In this document: one piece after another, positions 1 to 11,225 of the stretch | Layout of the letters: each line of letters opens with the position of its first letter | Numbering within the stretch: position 1 is the stretch's first letter | From: Selaginella tamariscina | Lineage: Eukaryota; Streptophyta; Lycopodiopsida; Selaginellales; Selaginellaceae | Direction of reading: 5' to 3' | Length of the DNA: 64,000 nt | Assembly (NCBI GenBank): GCA_003024785.1 | Contig: PUQB01000259.1 | Location: forward strand, 163,592-227,591 | The notes under the pieces: model-generated | Seen by the model: only the letters and a program-made list of their open reading frames with translations | What the model was told of the DNA's origin: nothing | The model's database searches: none | Made by a program: the position numbers and the translations under genes

Positions 1-345
1 GGTGTCATTAGGTATTTGCAGGAAACTTAGCGAAGCTAGAACTTATCTTCTAGAAACCCACCCCAATTTTGACGTCCCGAATAGGCTGATTGGTCTTTGC
101 AAATGAGTTCAATGTGTTAATTACGGTTAGGGAACACCCTAGGGTTGACCTAACCCTAGGGTTGCCCTAACCCACGCCCTAAAAACCCCCACCCTTGGGT
201 AGGGTTTAGGGGTAGGAGTAAGGGTGAGTTATAGGCTCATATTGCTAATTTATCTAAGGGGCTAGAATTCAGTGCCAGCCCACTAACACAAATAGGAAAA
301 GAGGGGGGGGGGGGGGGGGGTCCGTCACATAAATAAGGTAGAGTA
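1..345. repeat. Dispersed repeat, copy a
   Basis: This segment is clearly similar to 28595-28901. Both start near GGTGTCATTAGGTATTTG, pass through blocks of CCCTAGGGTT and CCCTAACCC, hold a poly-G run (18 G at 303-320) and end with GTCCGTCACATAAATAAGG. In the second copy a Gypsy LTR begins right after this point. No coding frame is seen. The family is not recognised; it may be part of a larger LTR or non-autonomous element. Confidence 0.7.
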
Positions 346-1214
346 TACGTAGGAGAGCTCCTAGGTTCATGACTGAGTTCGTTGTCTTTTTGCCGGTGCA
401 AGCTTCAGCTTGTGTCGTTAAGGTACAACCCTCTGTTGTGCCGCCCTAACTTCCAGATGCCAGGGGTACGTCCCACCTTCGGGGTAGCTTACCCTTAACG
501 TTGGCGAATCCATGCCTGGGAGGACTTGTCGGGATGCACGTTCCAAGAAGCAGAGGTTGAGGCTTGTCTCCAGCCTCCTCCTCCACGTCAAGCTAGGAGC
601 AACACTCAGCTAACAGGGCACGTTCGTGTCCTTGTCCAACTGTGGGCGTGGGTTCTTGATTGACAGGTTTCCTTACTTTGAGGGAATTGAGGGGTTCTAG
701 AGTTGGCATTTAGGAGCCACGTTTGTGGCACTTGGTGCAACTCTTGAATCTAAGGGCTATGGCATGATAGCCCACATCGGAAGGCAGTGTCACATGGAGA
801 TGTGACACTGGGCTAAACGTCACATGGTACAACGCCTGAGGCACGCCCTTTGGGGTTATGTCATGGGCTTGTCCAAGGGTTGGTTTAGCAAACAGACATG
901 CTTGTGCTTGCACTAGGGTGCTAAGCCTTGGGCATCCGCTCAAGGGAGGTTAGGTCTCATAACTAGGTGTGCTTTGGCACACTTGGCTAGGGGAGTGTTC
1001 TCCTTGGAATTCAAGGGTTGAACAACCTAAGCTGTTAGCAGGAGCCCTTTCGTGAGGCACTCGCAAGGTCATGTGCTTAGGGTTATCCCAAACCTAGCCT
1101 TAGGGAGTTTGCTTAGCAGAACACTCGTGCGCCTACGGCGCACACTCGTGTCCTCACTAAGTACTAGCCCTAGGTCTAGGGTATAACTTGGCCACTCAAA
1201 CCCTTAGGGGTTAG
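346..1214. other. Repeat-rich intergenic DNA, no gene
   Basis: This stretch has higher GC than the rest of the window and many CCCTAGG and AGGGTT words. No open frame resembles a protein. It may be the upstream part of the LTR-like sequence that ends at 1675, because the homologous inverted copy at 5083-5455 stops at the position equivalent to about 1215. Confidence 0.5.
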
Positions 1215-1675
1215 TCGTGGTTCAGGGTACCCCTTGTCGCCCTAAAGGGGTTGTACTCCCGGATGAGGGTGATTCCTCAAGGGGTAAGTGACGATGCCTT
1301 AGCTCTGTCAGGGGTATGTGTGGAACACACGTCTCCTTGATGGGGGTTAGGGCATGAGCCTGTCTAGGTCTTCTAGGGCAAGACCCTAAGTCAACTAGGG
1401 TTATCCCTCAAGGGTTTTGGGGGTAGACACTCTAGGGAGACTTAGGCTAAACCCTAAGTCAACTAGGGTTATCCCTCAAGGGTTCTGGGGGCAGACATTC
1501 TAGGGAGACTTAGGCTAAACCCTAAGTCCTGTCCACTTGGGCATTAGAGTCTAACCCTAGGGGTCGTTGGGGTTGTCTGGGAAACTTAGTGTGTTCACAC
1601 AGGGTGATGACGCCGAATGGCTACCTGGTAGCCACGTGTTGCCACGTGTTGGCCCTTTAGGTTAAAACTCTGACA
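1215..1675 (+). repeat. LTR-like repeat, inverted relative to 5083-5455
   Basis: The reverse complement of this stretch matches 5083-5455 over nearly its whole length. Shared blocks include AACACGTGGCAACACGTGG, the words around CAGACAACCCC, and GGGAGTACAACCC. Its inner end reads AAAACTCTGACA, an LTR-like CA terminus directly abutting the DUF7869 pseudogene. The opposite copy ends GGCA and is followed by ATTGGTATCGAAATGG, which resembles an initiator-Met tRNA primer-binding site. The two are therefore better read as LTR fragments in opposite orientation than as transposon TIRs. Confidence 0.55.
1383..1529. repeat. 68-bp tandem repeat, two units plus a partial one
   Basis: Units start ACCCTAAGTC at 1383, 1451 and 1519, giving an exact period of 68 bp. 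The first two units are nearly identical and the third breaks off after about 11 bases. The array lies inside the LTR-like repeat and has no coding content. Confidence 0.85.
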
Positions 1676-2247
1676 AAAACCTTAAGATTTTCCTGACCCT
1701 TGGCATTTGTGAGGCATCCTATTTGTATTTTTCTCCACAAAATCCTTTAGTATCTCTATGGCTATCAACATGTTTTGATTAGGTGAGTGTTCCCATGTAC
1801 TGAGGTGTGCACTCCATCCAACCACTCATCCCTTTGGCAATAGAACGTGGTCTTCGAGATCTCGTATATGGTGTACCAAGCTTTGAAACAAATGGCAACC
1901 TTATTAAATACCATGGATATACTCTAATAACATGTATCCAAGGTCATTCCATCAATACACCCAGTTAGTGTAGCATATACAAACTCATGCCTTTGCTTTT
2001 GGGTGAGTTTATAAAAGGCATGTTTACATTGAGTAATTTCATTCCAATTTGCCATCTAACAAGACTTCTTTTTACAACAGTTAATTGTGGAGATGCTAGC
2101 AACGCTTGTCAAGATGTGGGATCCATCTTGACCCTCTTGTCAAAACTTGTTGTGTCAATTTACAACCCATGAATCTTCTTTTTTTACTATAGGACCAATG
2201 CAAGGAATCTCTTCAAACATGAATTGCCCTTCCGAATTGTTACTATT
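1676..2247 (-). pseudogene. DUF7869-type transposase pseudogene, downstream part
   Basis: Read on the minus strand, this stretch aligns to the intact gene at about 47905-48500, including the helix-turn-helix-like segment encoded by the blocks around TTCAAAGCTTGGTACA and GGGATGAGTGG. Substitutions, stop codons and frame-breaking indels make it non-functional. It stops at 1676 against an LTR-like end. Together with 3706-4085 it forms one gene fragment split by the small LTR element at 2248-3700. It covers only the N-terminal third of the gene; the DDE catalytic half is absent. Confidence 0.85.
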
Positions 2248-3700
2248 TGTCACAACCTTTCCCTCTCCCTTATGCCATATGCCAACTAGGTAAAGGTCTC
2301 TCCTTATGCCATATGCCAACTAGGTAAAGGGCCAATTGGTGTTTATGAGAGGGCCCCTGGTCGTGATAACCCAGGTTTGCTTGGGTTTTTTTGCCCACAT
2401 ATCCCACATATCTCATATATCCCACAATCTTTACCCAGGTAGTCAACCCACCAGGTTAGAACTATGACACTCTCCACCCATTTGAGAAAGTGGATGCCCT
2501 CTTGCCCACATATTTCACAATCTTTACCCAGGTAGTCAATCCACCAAGTTACAACTATGACACTCTCCACCCATTTGAGAAAGTGGATGCCCTCTTGCCC
2601 ACATATCCCACAATCTTTACTCAGTAGTCAACCCACCAGGTTAAAACTATAACACTCTCCACCCATTTGAGAAAGTGGATGCCCTCATCCACAAACTCAA
2701 GGGGTTGCTACTATGCCTTCCTCCAAAAGGTGTAGCCAGAGGCGTTTCTACTCATGCCCTTCCTCCTAGAAGGTGCAACTAGAGGCGTTTCTACTCATGC
2801 CCTTCCTTCTAGAAGGTGCAACCAGAGGCATTTCTACTCACGCTTGGCCAACTTACACCAAAGGCGTTTCTACTCATGCCCTTCCTTCTAGAAGGTGCAA
2901 CCAGAGGCATTTCTACTCACGCTTGGCTCTACTTACGCTTGACTCACACCCAGAGGCATTTCTACTCACGCTTGGCCAACTTACACCAGAGGTGTTTCTA
3001 CTCATGCCCTTCCTTCTAGAAGGTGCAACCAGAGGCATTTCTACTCACGCTTGGCTCTACTTAGGCTTGCTCACACCCAGCTCGCAGGCTGTACTCGCAT
3101 CACATACTCACACTTGGCTCTACTTACGCTTGACTCACACCTAGCTCGCAGGCTGTACTTGCATCACATGGCTCTACTTACACTTGACTCACACCCAGCT
3201 CGCAGGTTGTACTCGCATCAATACTCATGCTTGGCTCTACTTACGCTTGACTCACACCCAGCTCGCAAGCTGTACTCGCATCACATGTCAATCGGGCCAA
3301 AGACAATCAGACTCACACCCAGCTCGCAGGCTGTACTCGCATCACATGTCAATTGGGCCAAAGACAATCATAGAGCTGTACTCGCATCACAATGTCAATT
3401 GGGCCAAAGACAATCATAGAGCCGCATGTGATCTCGCATCACATATCAATTGGGCCAAAGGCGATCACATGCAGCTCAAAATTCATCCCTTGATGAGAAT
3501 CAAACCCAGGACCGCTCCTCTACCAAATGTCACAACATTTCCTTCTCCCCTTATGCCAACTAGACAAAGGACCAATTGGTGTTTATGAGAGGGCCCATGG
3601 TCGTGATGACCCAGGTCTGCTTGGGTCTTTTTACCCACATATCCCACATATCCCACAATCTTTACCTAGGTAGTCAACCCACCAAGTTAGAACTATGACA
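2248..3700 (-). mobile_element. Small non-autonomous LTR element (TRIM-like) with CTATT target duplication
   Basis: Direct terminal repeats at 2248-2469 (222 bp) and 3528-3700 (173 bp) both start TGTCACAAC and end ACTATGACA. The size difference comes mainly from a duplicated ATGCCAACTAGGTAAAG block in the first. The element is flanked by CTATT at 2243-2247 and 3701-3705. The intact paralogue at 47891-47930 serves as the empty site: removing the element and one CTATT restores collinearity. On the minus strand the LTR at 3528 is followed by TTTGGTAGAGGAGC, a poor match to the usual Met-tRNA primer site, which suggests minus orientation. The interior is only tandem repeats and encodes no gag or pol. 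Confidence 0.88.
2470..3475. repeat. Three tandem repeat families inside the small LTR element
   Basis: From 2470 to about 2700 there are roughly 90-bp units beginning CTCTCCACCCATTTGAGAAA. From about 2735 to 3062 there are units built on GGCGTTTCTACTCATGCCC and CTTCTAGAAGGTGCAACCAG. From 3063 to about 3475 there are units built on GCTCGCAGGCTGTACTCGC and CAATTGGGCCAAAGACAATC. Frames stay open over some units only because of the repeat, so no protein is called. Confidence 0.8.
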
Positions 3701-3705
3701 CTATT

Positions 3706-4085
3706 GTAATTCAACCCTGGATATGTTGAACCATTTTGCCCTTTTAGTTTAGATGTTTGCCAACTCACGAGAAATCTAGGACGCAATGTGCCATTTGGTG
3801 AAACCTTTGTCACAACTACTCATAGTTTCCTTTTTGATACATCTTTCATTGGATTGACAACTGAGATGATGCCCCTTCTAACCTTAATCTTATTAAGAAA
3901 GAGAATCACCTCATCCTTCACAACAAACAAGCCATCATCTTATGAACTTGTACTAATATTTGTTTGTGACTTTGCATTCTCTATGTCAGCCTTAACTTCT
4001 TCCACATCCATAATACATAAGAACCTTCTTCAAATTCCATTCTGGAACCTCAACGTGCTTGTAAATGGTGTTCACCCAATAGAAT
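3706..4085 (-). pseudogene. DUF7869-type transposase pseudogene, N-terminal part
   Basis: On the minus strand this matches the intact gene from 47513 (GGTGAACACCATTT) to about 47903. The equivalents of the segments encoding GMEFEEGSPVLWNL and DEVILFLREIEV are recognisable but carry stops and indels. It is contiguous with 1676-2247 once the inserted element is removed. The homology stops at 4085, so the first roughly 40 codons of the intact gene are missing. Confidence 0.85.
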
Positions 4086-5082
4086 AAAGCAAGGCTTTAT
4101 TTTTTGTTAACCTAGGGGCCAGTAATCAATAATAACTAAAAGCCTCTAATATAAATTCTTTAACATTAAACTTACTTGACGACCCTGTCGTCAAGTGCAT
4201 AATAAACAATTTAAGTCCATCTTAAATATTTAACATAACGCCTTCATGTTTCTTTGATTTTCCAATGATTCCTAGCTCCACATGTTATATTATAGCCCCA
4301 CATTTCTGCATCCCTCGGTGTTTCTTAATACCCTTTGCATAAGAGTCTACTATTATAAGAGTCTATGCAACTTCGCACATGATGAGATATAAGAAGGATA
4401 CGAAGAAACTTCTAGTGCTTGCCGCCAATGGACCTACTACTGCAACGCCGGCTGGGGTACTAACGTTGCAAAATGTGCACGAGAGAGTGGGGCACAATAA
4501 TTTATGATAATTCGTTTCCACAAACAGATGCGGTTGCTTGTGCCATACATGTTGTTGCTGACTGAATCAGACAAACTCCGTAAGTAATTGTTGATGTGCT
4601 AAAGCCTTATTCCTATTGATACATAGGGTGGCTCGGGGCAATGATTTATCTGAATACATGATGGGTGGGTTGAGAGAAACATGTATGTGATTGATTGTAG
4701 AGGCACAGGGGGGTGATAATAGTAACAATAATCAGAAGCGGAATCACCCCCCTTCATGCAGTACTACCGCCTAGAAGAGACATGTCGAGTGGAACTAGTT
4801 TATCCCACTTAGTGTCCGTCCCTCCCAACAATCACACAAATCGTTATGCATGGGTAATGTTGAAACTGTTTCGTCTAGCCACTGCCTCCCTTGCAACCTT
4901 TGTTGTTACTGGAACCATGTGGTATGATTCCGCGACCACTCCAGTAGAACCATTTGGCCTTCCTCGTTATCAGTGGGACCATGGATTTTATTAGCAAGAA
5001 ATAAATTGAAGGATTCAATTCGCATGGGCTGGGAATCTAGGGTTGGCCAAAGTCCAGTCTAAGATCCCATTTCGATACCAAT
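4086..5082. other. Unassigned DNA, possible body of a decayed retroelement
   Basis: No recognised domain. One open frame at 4713-4994 (+, 93 codons, ending YQWDHGFY) shows no known motif and is not called as a gene. On the minus strand, ATTGGTATCGAAATGG at 5067-5082 abuts the LTR-like repeat and resembles a tRNA-Met primer-binding site, so this stretch may be the internal start of a minus-oriented retroelement. Confidence 0.4.
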
Positions 5083-5455
5083 TGCCATAGTTTTAACCCG
5101 GAGGGCTAACACGTGGCAACACGTGGTTGTCAAGTGGCTATCTGGCATTAATACCTATGTGAGTAATGCCAAATTTCCAAGACAACCCCTAAAACTTGAC
5201 TTAAATGCCCAAATAAGCACAAGATTTAGGGTCCTACCCTAAGTCCTCTAAAATGACTATCTCTCGAACTTTAGAGGATAATCTGAGTAGACTTTAGGGT
5301 CCTGCCCTAAAGACCTAGACATATTCATGCCCCAACCCTATTAAAGAGACATGCCTTGCACACACCCCCATGACAGAGCCAAAGTATCATGACTTACCCT
5401 TTAAGGAATCGCCTTCATCAGGGAGTACAACCCTTTAAGGTGATAAGGGGTGCCT
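5083..5455 (-). repeat. LTR-like repeat, inverted copy of 1215-1675
   Basis: This is homologous in opposite orientation to 1215-1675, with several small gaps. On the minus strand it ends AAAACTATGGCA and is followed by a primer-binding-site-like sequence. Homology is lost at about 5455, in the middle of the copy, where AT-rich DNA begins, so the repeat is truncated. Confidence 0.6.
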
Positions 5456-5639
5456 CGTTAGTGTATAATTATATCAAAATATGTTTGAGACTTTTATTGG
5501 AATCAAGCTCTTTTATGTACTATTCTCGAAACCTTATTCTTTGTATCATGTCAATCTAGCTAAAGGTAAACCCAAAGAGGCATGATTGTACACATGTATA
5601 TAAGAAAGTCTGGTTAACTTGAAATTACTTAGTGTGTCA

Positions 5640-5720
5640 TTGACATAAATTCATTTTTGATAAGAATCAAATTCAAATTAGATCTGCTACCAAATGTCAT
5701 AACATTATCATTCACCTTTC
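5640..5720 (-). repeat. LTR-end fragment related to the small LTR element
   Basis: On the minus strand this reads GTTATGACA then TTTGGTAGCAGATC then a diverged TTTGATTCTTATCA. This is the same junction order as at 3514-3536 of the small LTR element (LTR end TGACA, then TTTGGTAGAGGAGC). It appears to be a relic of a related element. Confidence 0.45.
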
Positions 5721-7372
5721 GCAATTGATTTTGTACTCTTTCACAACTCCAACCAGTTCAGATATTGTTAATAGAATAGATATATGCTAATATATTTATA
5801 ACAAATTGATGTGGAAATCAAGAAACTCAACTTATATTTAATGTCTAACTTGACAATATATAAATATCACATGTCTCAATTAGCATATTCTCATTGCACT
5901 CGTTCCCTAAAGAACACAACATACTAAATGTTATTCAATAATTCTTAACTCCTTATATTTAAATATTAAATTCAAAAAAATTAGTTTTTATAATCAAAAT
6001 TTCCCTGGCCTTGTAATAGTGCACATTTTTATAACATTATTCACTTCTAACTTTCAAATTGATTACATAAATGTTTTCCCAACACTGTATTAAAGTATAG
6101 CATTTTCACCAATTCAAACAATTAGTGTTTTAAAAAGCATCTTTAAACTAATTCTCATTCCATGAAAAATTACATTTTATTACTCATTTAGCAAATAAAG
6201 TGTTATTATTATTAATATTTTAAAATATTATTACTCATTTAAAACTAAAGTATTACTACTTTTTAGATGGGATAATATGATTAATACCTTTGTTTATTAT
6301 ATTACATGCAAGTAAAGTGTTTATATATTATAATTAAAATGTTATTACTTATTTGACAATTAAAGTGTCATATATGAATATCAAAGGATATTTTATAAAT
6401 TGATAATATTTGATATACACAAACGTATAATTTTCATATATCAAAACATTTAAGTTCTGTCTTAAATAAGAATAGTTTGTTTAACCTGTTAAGTATAAAA
6501 TTATGTACAATACATACCAAGATATGGCCTCAGTTACACCCCAAGGAGCTGTATTCTATACATATTGCTTATATATATACATACACAAAAGCAGACTACA
6601 GTAAGTCCTTCTAAATCGTATTCGATACCTATACGACACGATGCATAAGGATAAATAGATGTATACACACGGTGTCATACTGAAGTTTAAGTATGAAGGG
6701 TATTTATATAAAATGGCAGTTTTCCTTAAAATGGGTGTTTCAGAACCGTAGATATGTGTATGAAAAAAATACATAAACTGCTTCATCTTTTCGATTCATA
6801 AAATCTCATTTGATATGTACATTATTTCATTTTATTATTATTTTTTTTAAAAGAATGATTAATAAGTTCGGAATGAATTGAATCGCCCAATCCACCCTCG
6901 ACTTCTTACGTTAATGAGGACCCAGTTGATCTTTAAAATTGCAATTAATCTCACTTTAGGTTATAAAAATTAACTGGTTGATACACAGATGCTCTATATA
7001 TAATATATTTAGAAATGTATCTTATATATTCTGGTTTTCATACAATTCTATTACGTATAACCTATTCATGTATGGCTTGGCGCTCATGTTATATGTATAA
7101 ATGTGTTTAACGCCCAATTTGATATATATAAATACATAAAATATAAACGTATTAAATATGTAATATCAAATATCATATGTTATTTAATAGCCTATGTATG
7201 ATCACTATCAAATATACATGCTATCATATAATAGGAGAAATAAAAAATAATGTATAATAAATAAAAATTTCATGGTGGATTAACAGTTACACATGGAAGT
7301 GACACTTGTACAGAGTACACAAATGTAAGCTGTTATGTATAATTAATTTAACTCATATTATATTAATTTTAA

Positions 7373-7432
<60 letters not shown>

Positions 7433-7592
7433 CATTAAGTTTTTCTCATTGATACTAAAGAGTTTAGAAAACTGTTCATCTACTTACTATGAGATTATAA
7501 CACTACAAGCTTTTTGTGTGTATACATGTGTATGGAGCCAATAGAATATATATATATATATATATAAAAGATGCATTTATTTCAAGATCCCC
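5721..7592. other. AT-rich intergenic DNA with (TA)n tracts
   Basis: No gene is seen. A long (TA)n tract lies at about 7376-7428 and a shorter one at about 7547-7566. Open frames here are short and of biased composition. Confidence 0.7.
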
Positions 7593-7790
7593 TTAATACA
7601 TCTCACACCACATAGAATATACGTGGCTTACTAACAGCTGTAACAACCACATTGGCCACCAACATCTCTTATCACCTGGGAAAGACGATCTGCAGCCACC
7701 CGAACAGACACATTGCGCATTGATAGTAAAGATCTCAAGCAGTATAAAGAAGATTAGAAGCAGCAGAAACACCATGAAATTCATCTTCAT
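7593..7790 (-). CDS. Small secreted Cys-rich peptide, probably frameshifted
   Basis: The 65-codon frame starts with a classic signal peptide: MKMNF, then a run of Leu, Ile and Phe to about residue 23, then a likely cleavage site after NAQ. The mature start holds CVCSGGC. From about residue 36 the frame becomes Trp-rich and loses the pattern, while the +1 frame over the same bases reads GGQCGCYSC and then stop. This suggests a one-base indel near 7680 separating two Cys-rich halves. The family is not recognised; it could be a defensin-like or other apoplastic peptide. No partner gene is adjacent. Confidence 0.45.
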   Translation of the reverse strand: MKMNFMVFLLLLIFFILLEIFTINAQCVCSGGCRSSFPGDKRCWWPMWLLQLLVSHVYSMWCEMY

Positions 7791-7799
7791 TCCTGCTTT

Positions 7800-10060
7800 A
7801 GTATATAATAGTGTGACACAACATACATGATTTAAATACTCAGGACTTTCAGGTATATTCTCTTAAGATAAGGATTTTATTCTACAACTCGAACATAAAA
7901 CAAAAACATGTTTTCATTAAATATAGTTTTTATTTCTAGAATGCGTTAATAGAATACATTACGAAAATATATTACATTTTATTATTTATAAAACAACATT
8001 AAAATATATTATTAATAATACAAAGAACTCTACTTGAAACTTATACTACTTATATTGTTGTTTTTCTGCATTTTATTTATTAAAATTATTTAATTTGGAG
8101 ACTTTTAGTGGGACAGCCAGTGGTCATGCCGTATACGTAACGAGCCAAATGATAAATGTTGTTTCCTGAGGTGCTTCTCATAATATTTATTGAATATATT
8201 ACTTTTCAATTATATAATTATGTGAAGGAACATTTAGACATATATGACATAATTATATAATTATATAATTTAACAGTAATATAGGTAGTAAGAATTACAT
8301 ACACAACTAAAATACTTACATAGCATGTTGTATGTGTATGTTTTATAGTTCATTCATTCACAAGATAAATATTAAAGAAAAATTATACAACTAAACTACA
8401 TTAAAGCTTATATAACTACATTAAAGTTATATAATTTTAGTTATGTGTACACGCATGCACTAAAATACACACATGCATTATATGTCATTTATGTGTGTAT
8501 ATATTATATACTCGACAAGTATATAGGTATATAGTTAACGATATTTATGATTTGTTTATGTGCTTGTATCCATATATACACACGTTCCTTTCATATAAGT
8601 TTTAGTGAATATACTACATTTAAACTATATAACCATATATATATACCTGATAAATAAGAACTTATATATATAATATAATTTATAATTTTTTCTTACATAT
8701 TTTGTACTATTACTATTCAATTCATGTATACAGACACTAAAGCACACACTAAGTTGATATACAGTTGTATTTTATATTGTTTTTAAATTACAAAGCTTTA
8801 TTGATATGATTTGCAAGAAAATTCCAACAGCAAAAATAATATCAGAGACTGTCATTGCATGGGTCTAACATTATATACTAAGTACTTCATACTATACTAC
8901 AGGACTGCAACTCACAGCACTGGTGCACAAGTTGTATGGTTCTTGGACTGAGTTCCTGTCACAGTGTTTGTCTATAGTAAAAAGTGGTGCTGCATATAGG
9001 CCAGTGTTGTAGAAGTCTTTGGGGGACCCAATTTGGTGTGGTGCTAATTACATTTGTAACTCGCAAAAGTCAAACTCATGTTTAAACTTAATTAAAATAA
9101 ATCCTTATTATCTAATACTATTAATCAAACTACTTTTAATTTAAATTTAATTAAATAAATTTTTATTATCTATTACAAAAATATATATTTATTTCAATTG
9201 CAATTCATAAGAATTGAACGTCTCACAGTAACGGTAACCAGAAGGTAAATCTCATTGAACACTTACATTGATATGAATTATATGTATTGGTTTACTGTGG
9301 GCCTTTTGAACACTTTAAACATGTTATTCATTGGTAAATATATTTTTTACATTTTAGTTGTGTGAATCTGCAATCTTAAACTTAGAAAGAGATTGTTATT
9401 TTCTATTTATAAATTATAATTATATCTCTATATTTAAATACTAAGTCGTATTTGATGTATGCACTACACATTGTGTATACATTATAATTTAAATATTGTA
9501 TCAACATATTATAAATTATATACTATATATGAAAATTTCTATAATTTTTCACCGACCATTATTTTCAAAATCCGGCCGATGTGACCGAGTCCCGGGCGTA
9601 TCCAAGTTTATTAAAATTATATTTTTTTTTTAAATTAATGAAAATTCTGCGATGTATTACCTTTATTTTACCCTAATTTATTTGTCTTTAAACTATATAT
9701 AGGAAGTTAAATTTATATTAATAATAAAAAAAACCACAAATTAAATTTAGCTGCAGTAGTTAAATCTAATAATAACAGAAGACCACATTAAATTTAGCTG
9801 CAGTAAGTTAAATCTAATAATAACAATGAACCACAATTAAATTGAAGTAAGCTGCAGAATATCTAGTAAATTTTATATTAATAATTTTTTTTTAAAAAAA
9901 CCACAATTAAAGTAAGCTACAGAATATTTAAATTCTTTAAGAATATATAAATATTTATTACTCAGTTTGAATAAAAGGTAAAACCATAAGGTACATAATA
10001 TTTATTAAAACTATAGTGATGCTATATATGTATTCAACCATGTAAACAGTTACACCTGTA
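7800..10060. other. AT-rich intergenic DNA, no gene seen
   Basis: Both strands are rich in stop codons. A short tandem repeat is annotated separately at about 9733-9930. A GC-richer patch at about 9570-9600 carries CCGGCCGATGTGACCGAG, with no recognisable identity. Confidence 0.65.
9733..9930. repeat. Degenerate tandem repeat of about 52 bp
   Basis: Units contain CCACAATTAAATTTAGCTGC and TTAAATCTAATAATAACA, beginning near 9733, 9783, 9830 and 9900. The last units are diverged and interrupted by poly-A and poly-T. It is non-coding. Confidence 0.7.
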
Positions 10061-10066
10061 TATCAT

Positions 10067-11225
10067 TTGTGTTTTAGTTGCATAGTCACATCAATCCAAA
10101 AACCATTTGAAAAACAAAGATCCTACAGACACGTACGAATGGCGTGGAAAGCTGATATGTACATCTTACCACTCACTACCACTGAGAATAAATATCTGCC
10201 ACTGGCGATTGATCAGACGGACCAAGGATATGCAGCTCGAAGGTCTCATAATCCATGCAAGTGCTCAGGAATCAATCCCGACAGTCCCGGCAAGTCCAGG
10301 TTCAAAAGATTAATGAGAAATGTGTTCTTCGTCCCAGATCGACAACATGCATTTGCCTCTTGTACTGTTCTTCCATGTAGGTGGCTTCCTTGAAGCAAGT
10401 GGTTATATGTGGTATATGTATATAACCTTCCAGGTTACCACAAGTTGTGTGAAAGCTTGTGCAAGAAGCTGGAGGCCATTGTAATGTCCGTCAACTACAT
10501 GGTAGCACCAGAATACCGTCTTCTACCGGCGGCTTACGAGGATGGCTTTACATCTCTCAAGTGGTTGCAAACAATCGGCAAAGGGGGGAACCAGCGTTCC
10601 ATGGTTGTCTAAACATGCAGATTTCTCGAAGCTTTTCATTTTGGGAGACAGTGCTGCCAGAAACATCGCGTACTACCTCACAGAAAGAGCTGCACATAAT
10701 GCCAATGACTGATCTGCTCATTACGTGTGTGTGTGTGTGTGCGCTTTCAGGGGGAGAGAGTTCGCGCGTTTTTTATTTTGTATATGAAAGATATGTTAAT
10801 TTTTTTTTATAAAAATGAAGTTATGGACACTGCATATGTATGTGTTCCTCCAATAATTTAGGCGGTTTTCAATGCCGTAAACGCGGCAAATTTTGTCTGC
10901 ATGGGCATAAAAACTCAAAACAAGCCAATCAACGGGTCTCCTTCCAATGTCTTCACTGAGAACACTCTTCTTCCTATTCCTTCTCGTAACATGCTTATGT
11001 ATCAGCTCTGCTGCGGTAAATTGTGTGTGTGTGTGTGTGTGCGCGTGTGTGTATAAACACATAGTGTGGATTTTGCAGAGCAAAACAGATAATTTGTTCC
11101 ACCACGACTATCCCAATGTAGATCCAGTTCCTCGTTCACGGCTGCCACTAAGACCAGGCCCAATTGTTTTTGCTCATCCCCGCCTGAGACCTCCACCAAA
11201 ATCTCCAAGTCCTCAAGTATAGCCA
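10067..11225 (+). pseudogene. Plant carboxylesterase (CXE/GID1-like alpha/beta hydrolase), decayed
   Basis: Pieces of a plant carboxylesterase appear in the right order but in different frames. The oxyanion-hole region encodes LVLFFHVGGFLEASG at about 10359 (family consensus HGGG, here HVGG). Next comes SVNYMVAPEYRLLPAAYEDG at about 10489, then the nucleophile region FILGDSAARNIAYYL at about 10635 (consensus GDSAGGN), then a stop after NAND. The C-terminal part resumes near 10965 with LLPIPSRNMLMYQL. A plausible GT-AG intron full of (GT)n at about 11016-11077 leads to HHDYPNVDPVPRSRLP. Family members hydrolyse short acyl esters or, in GID1, bind gibberellin. The altered HGGG and GDSAGG motifs, frame changes and stop codon point to a dead copy. 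Confidence 0.7.

Noticed and set aside
303..320. Run of 18 G as a functional G-quadruplex
   Set aside because: It is part of a dispersed repeat whose other copy has a shorter run, and homopolymer length is unreliable; no other support.
2773..3588. Plus-strand ORFs of 122-134 codons in the small LTR element
   Set aside because: They are open only because of the internal tandem repeats; no protein motif, and all frames repeat.
4713..4994. 93-codon plus-strand ORF
   Set aside because: No recognisable motif, no neighbouring gene signals; insufficient to call a gene.
10947..11222. Secreted protein starting MSSLRTLFFLFLLVTC
   Set aside because: The hydrophobic start is an alternative frame of the decayed carboxylesterase C-terminus and runs into a (GT)n intron.
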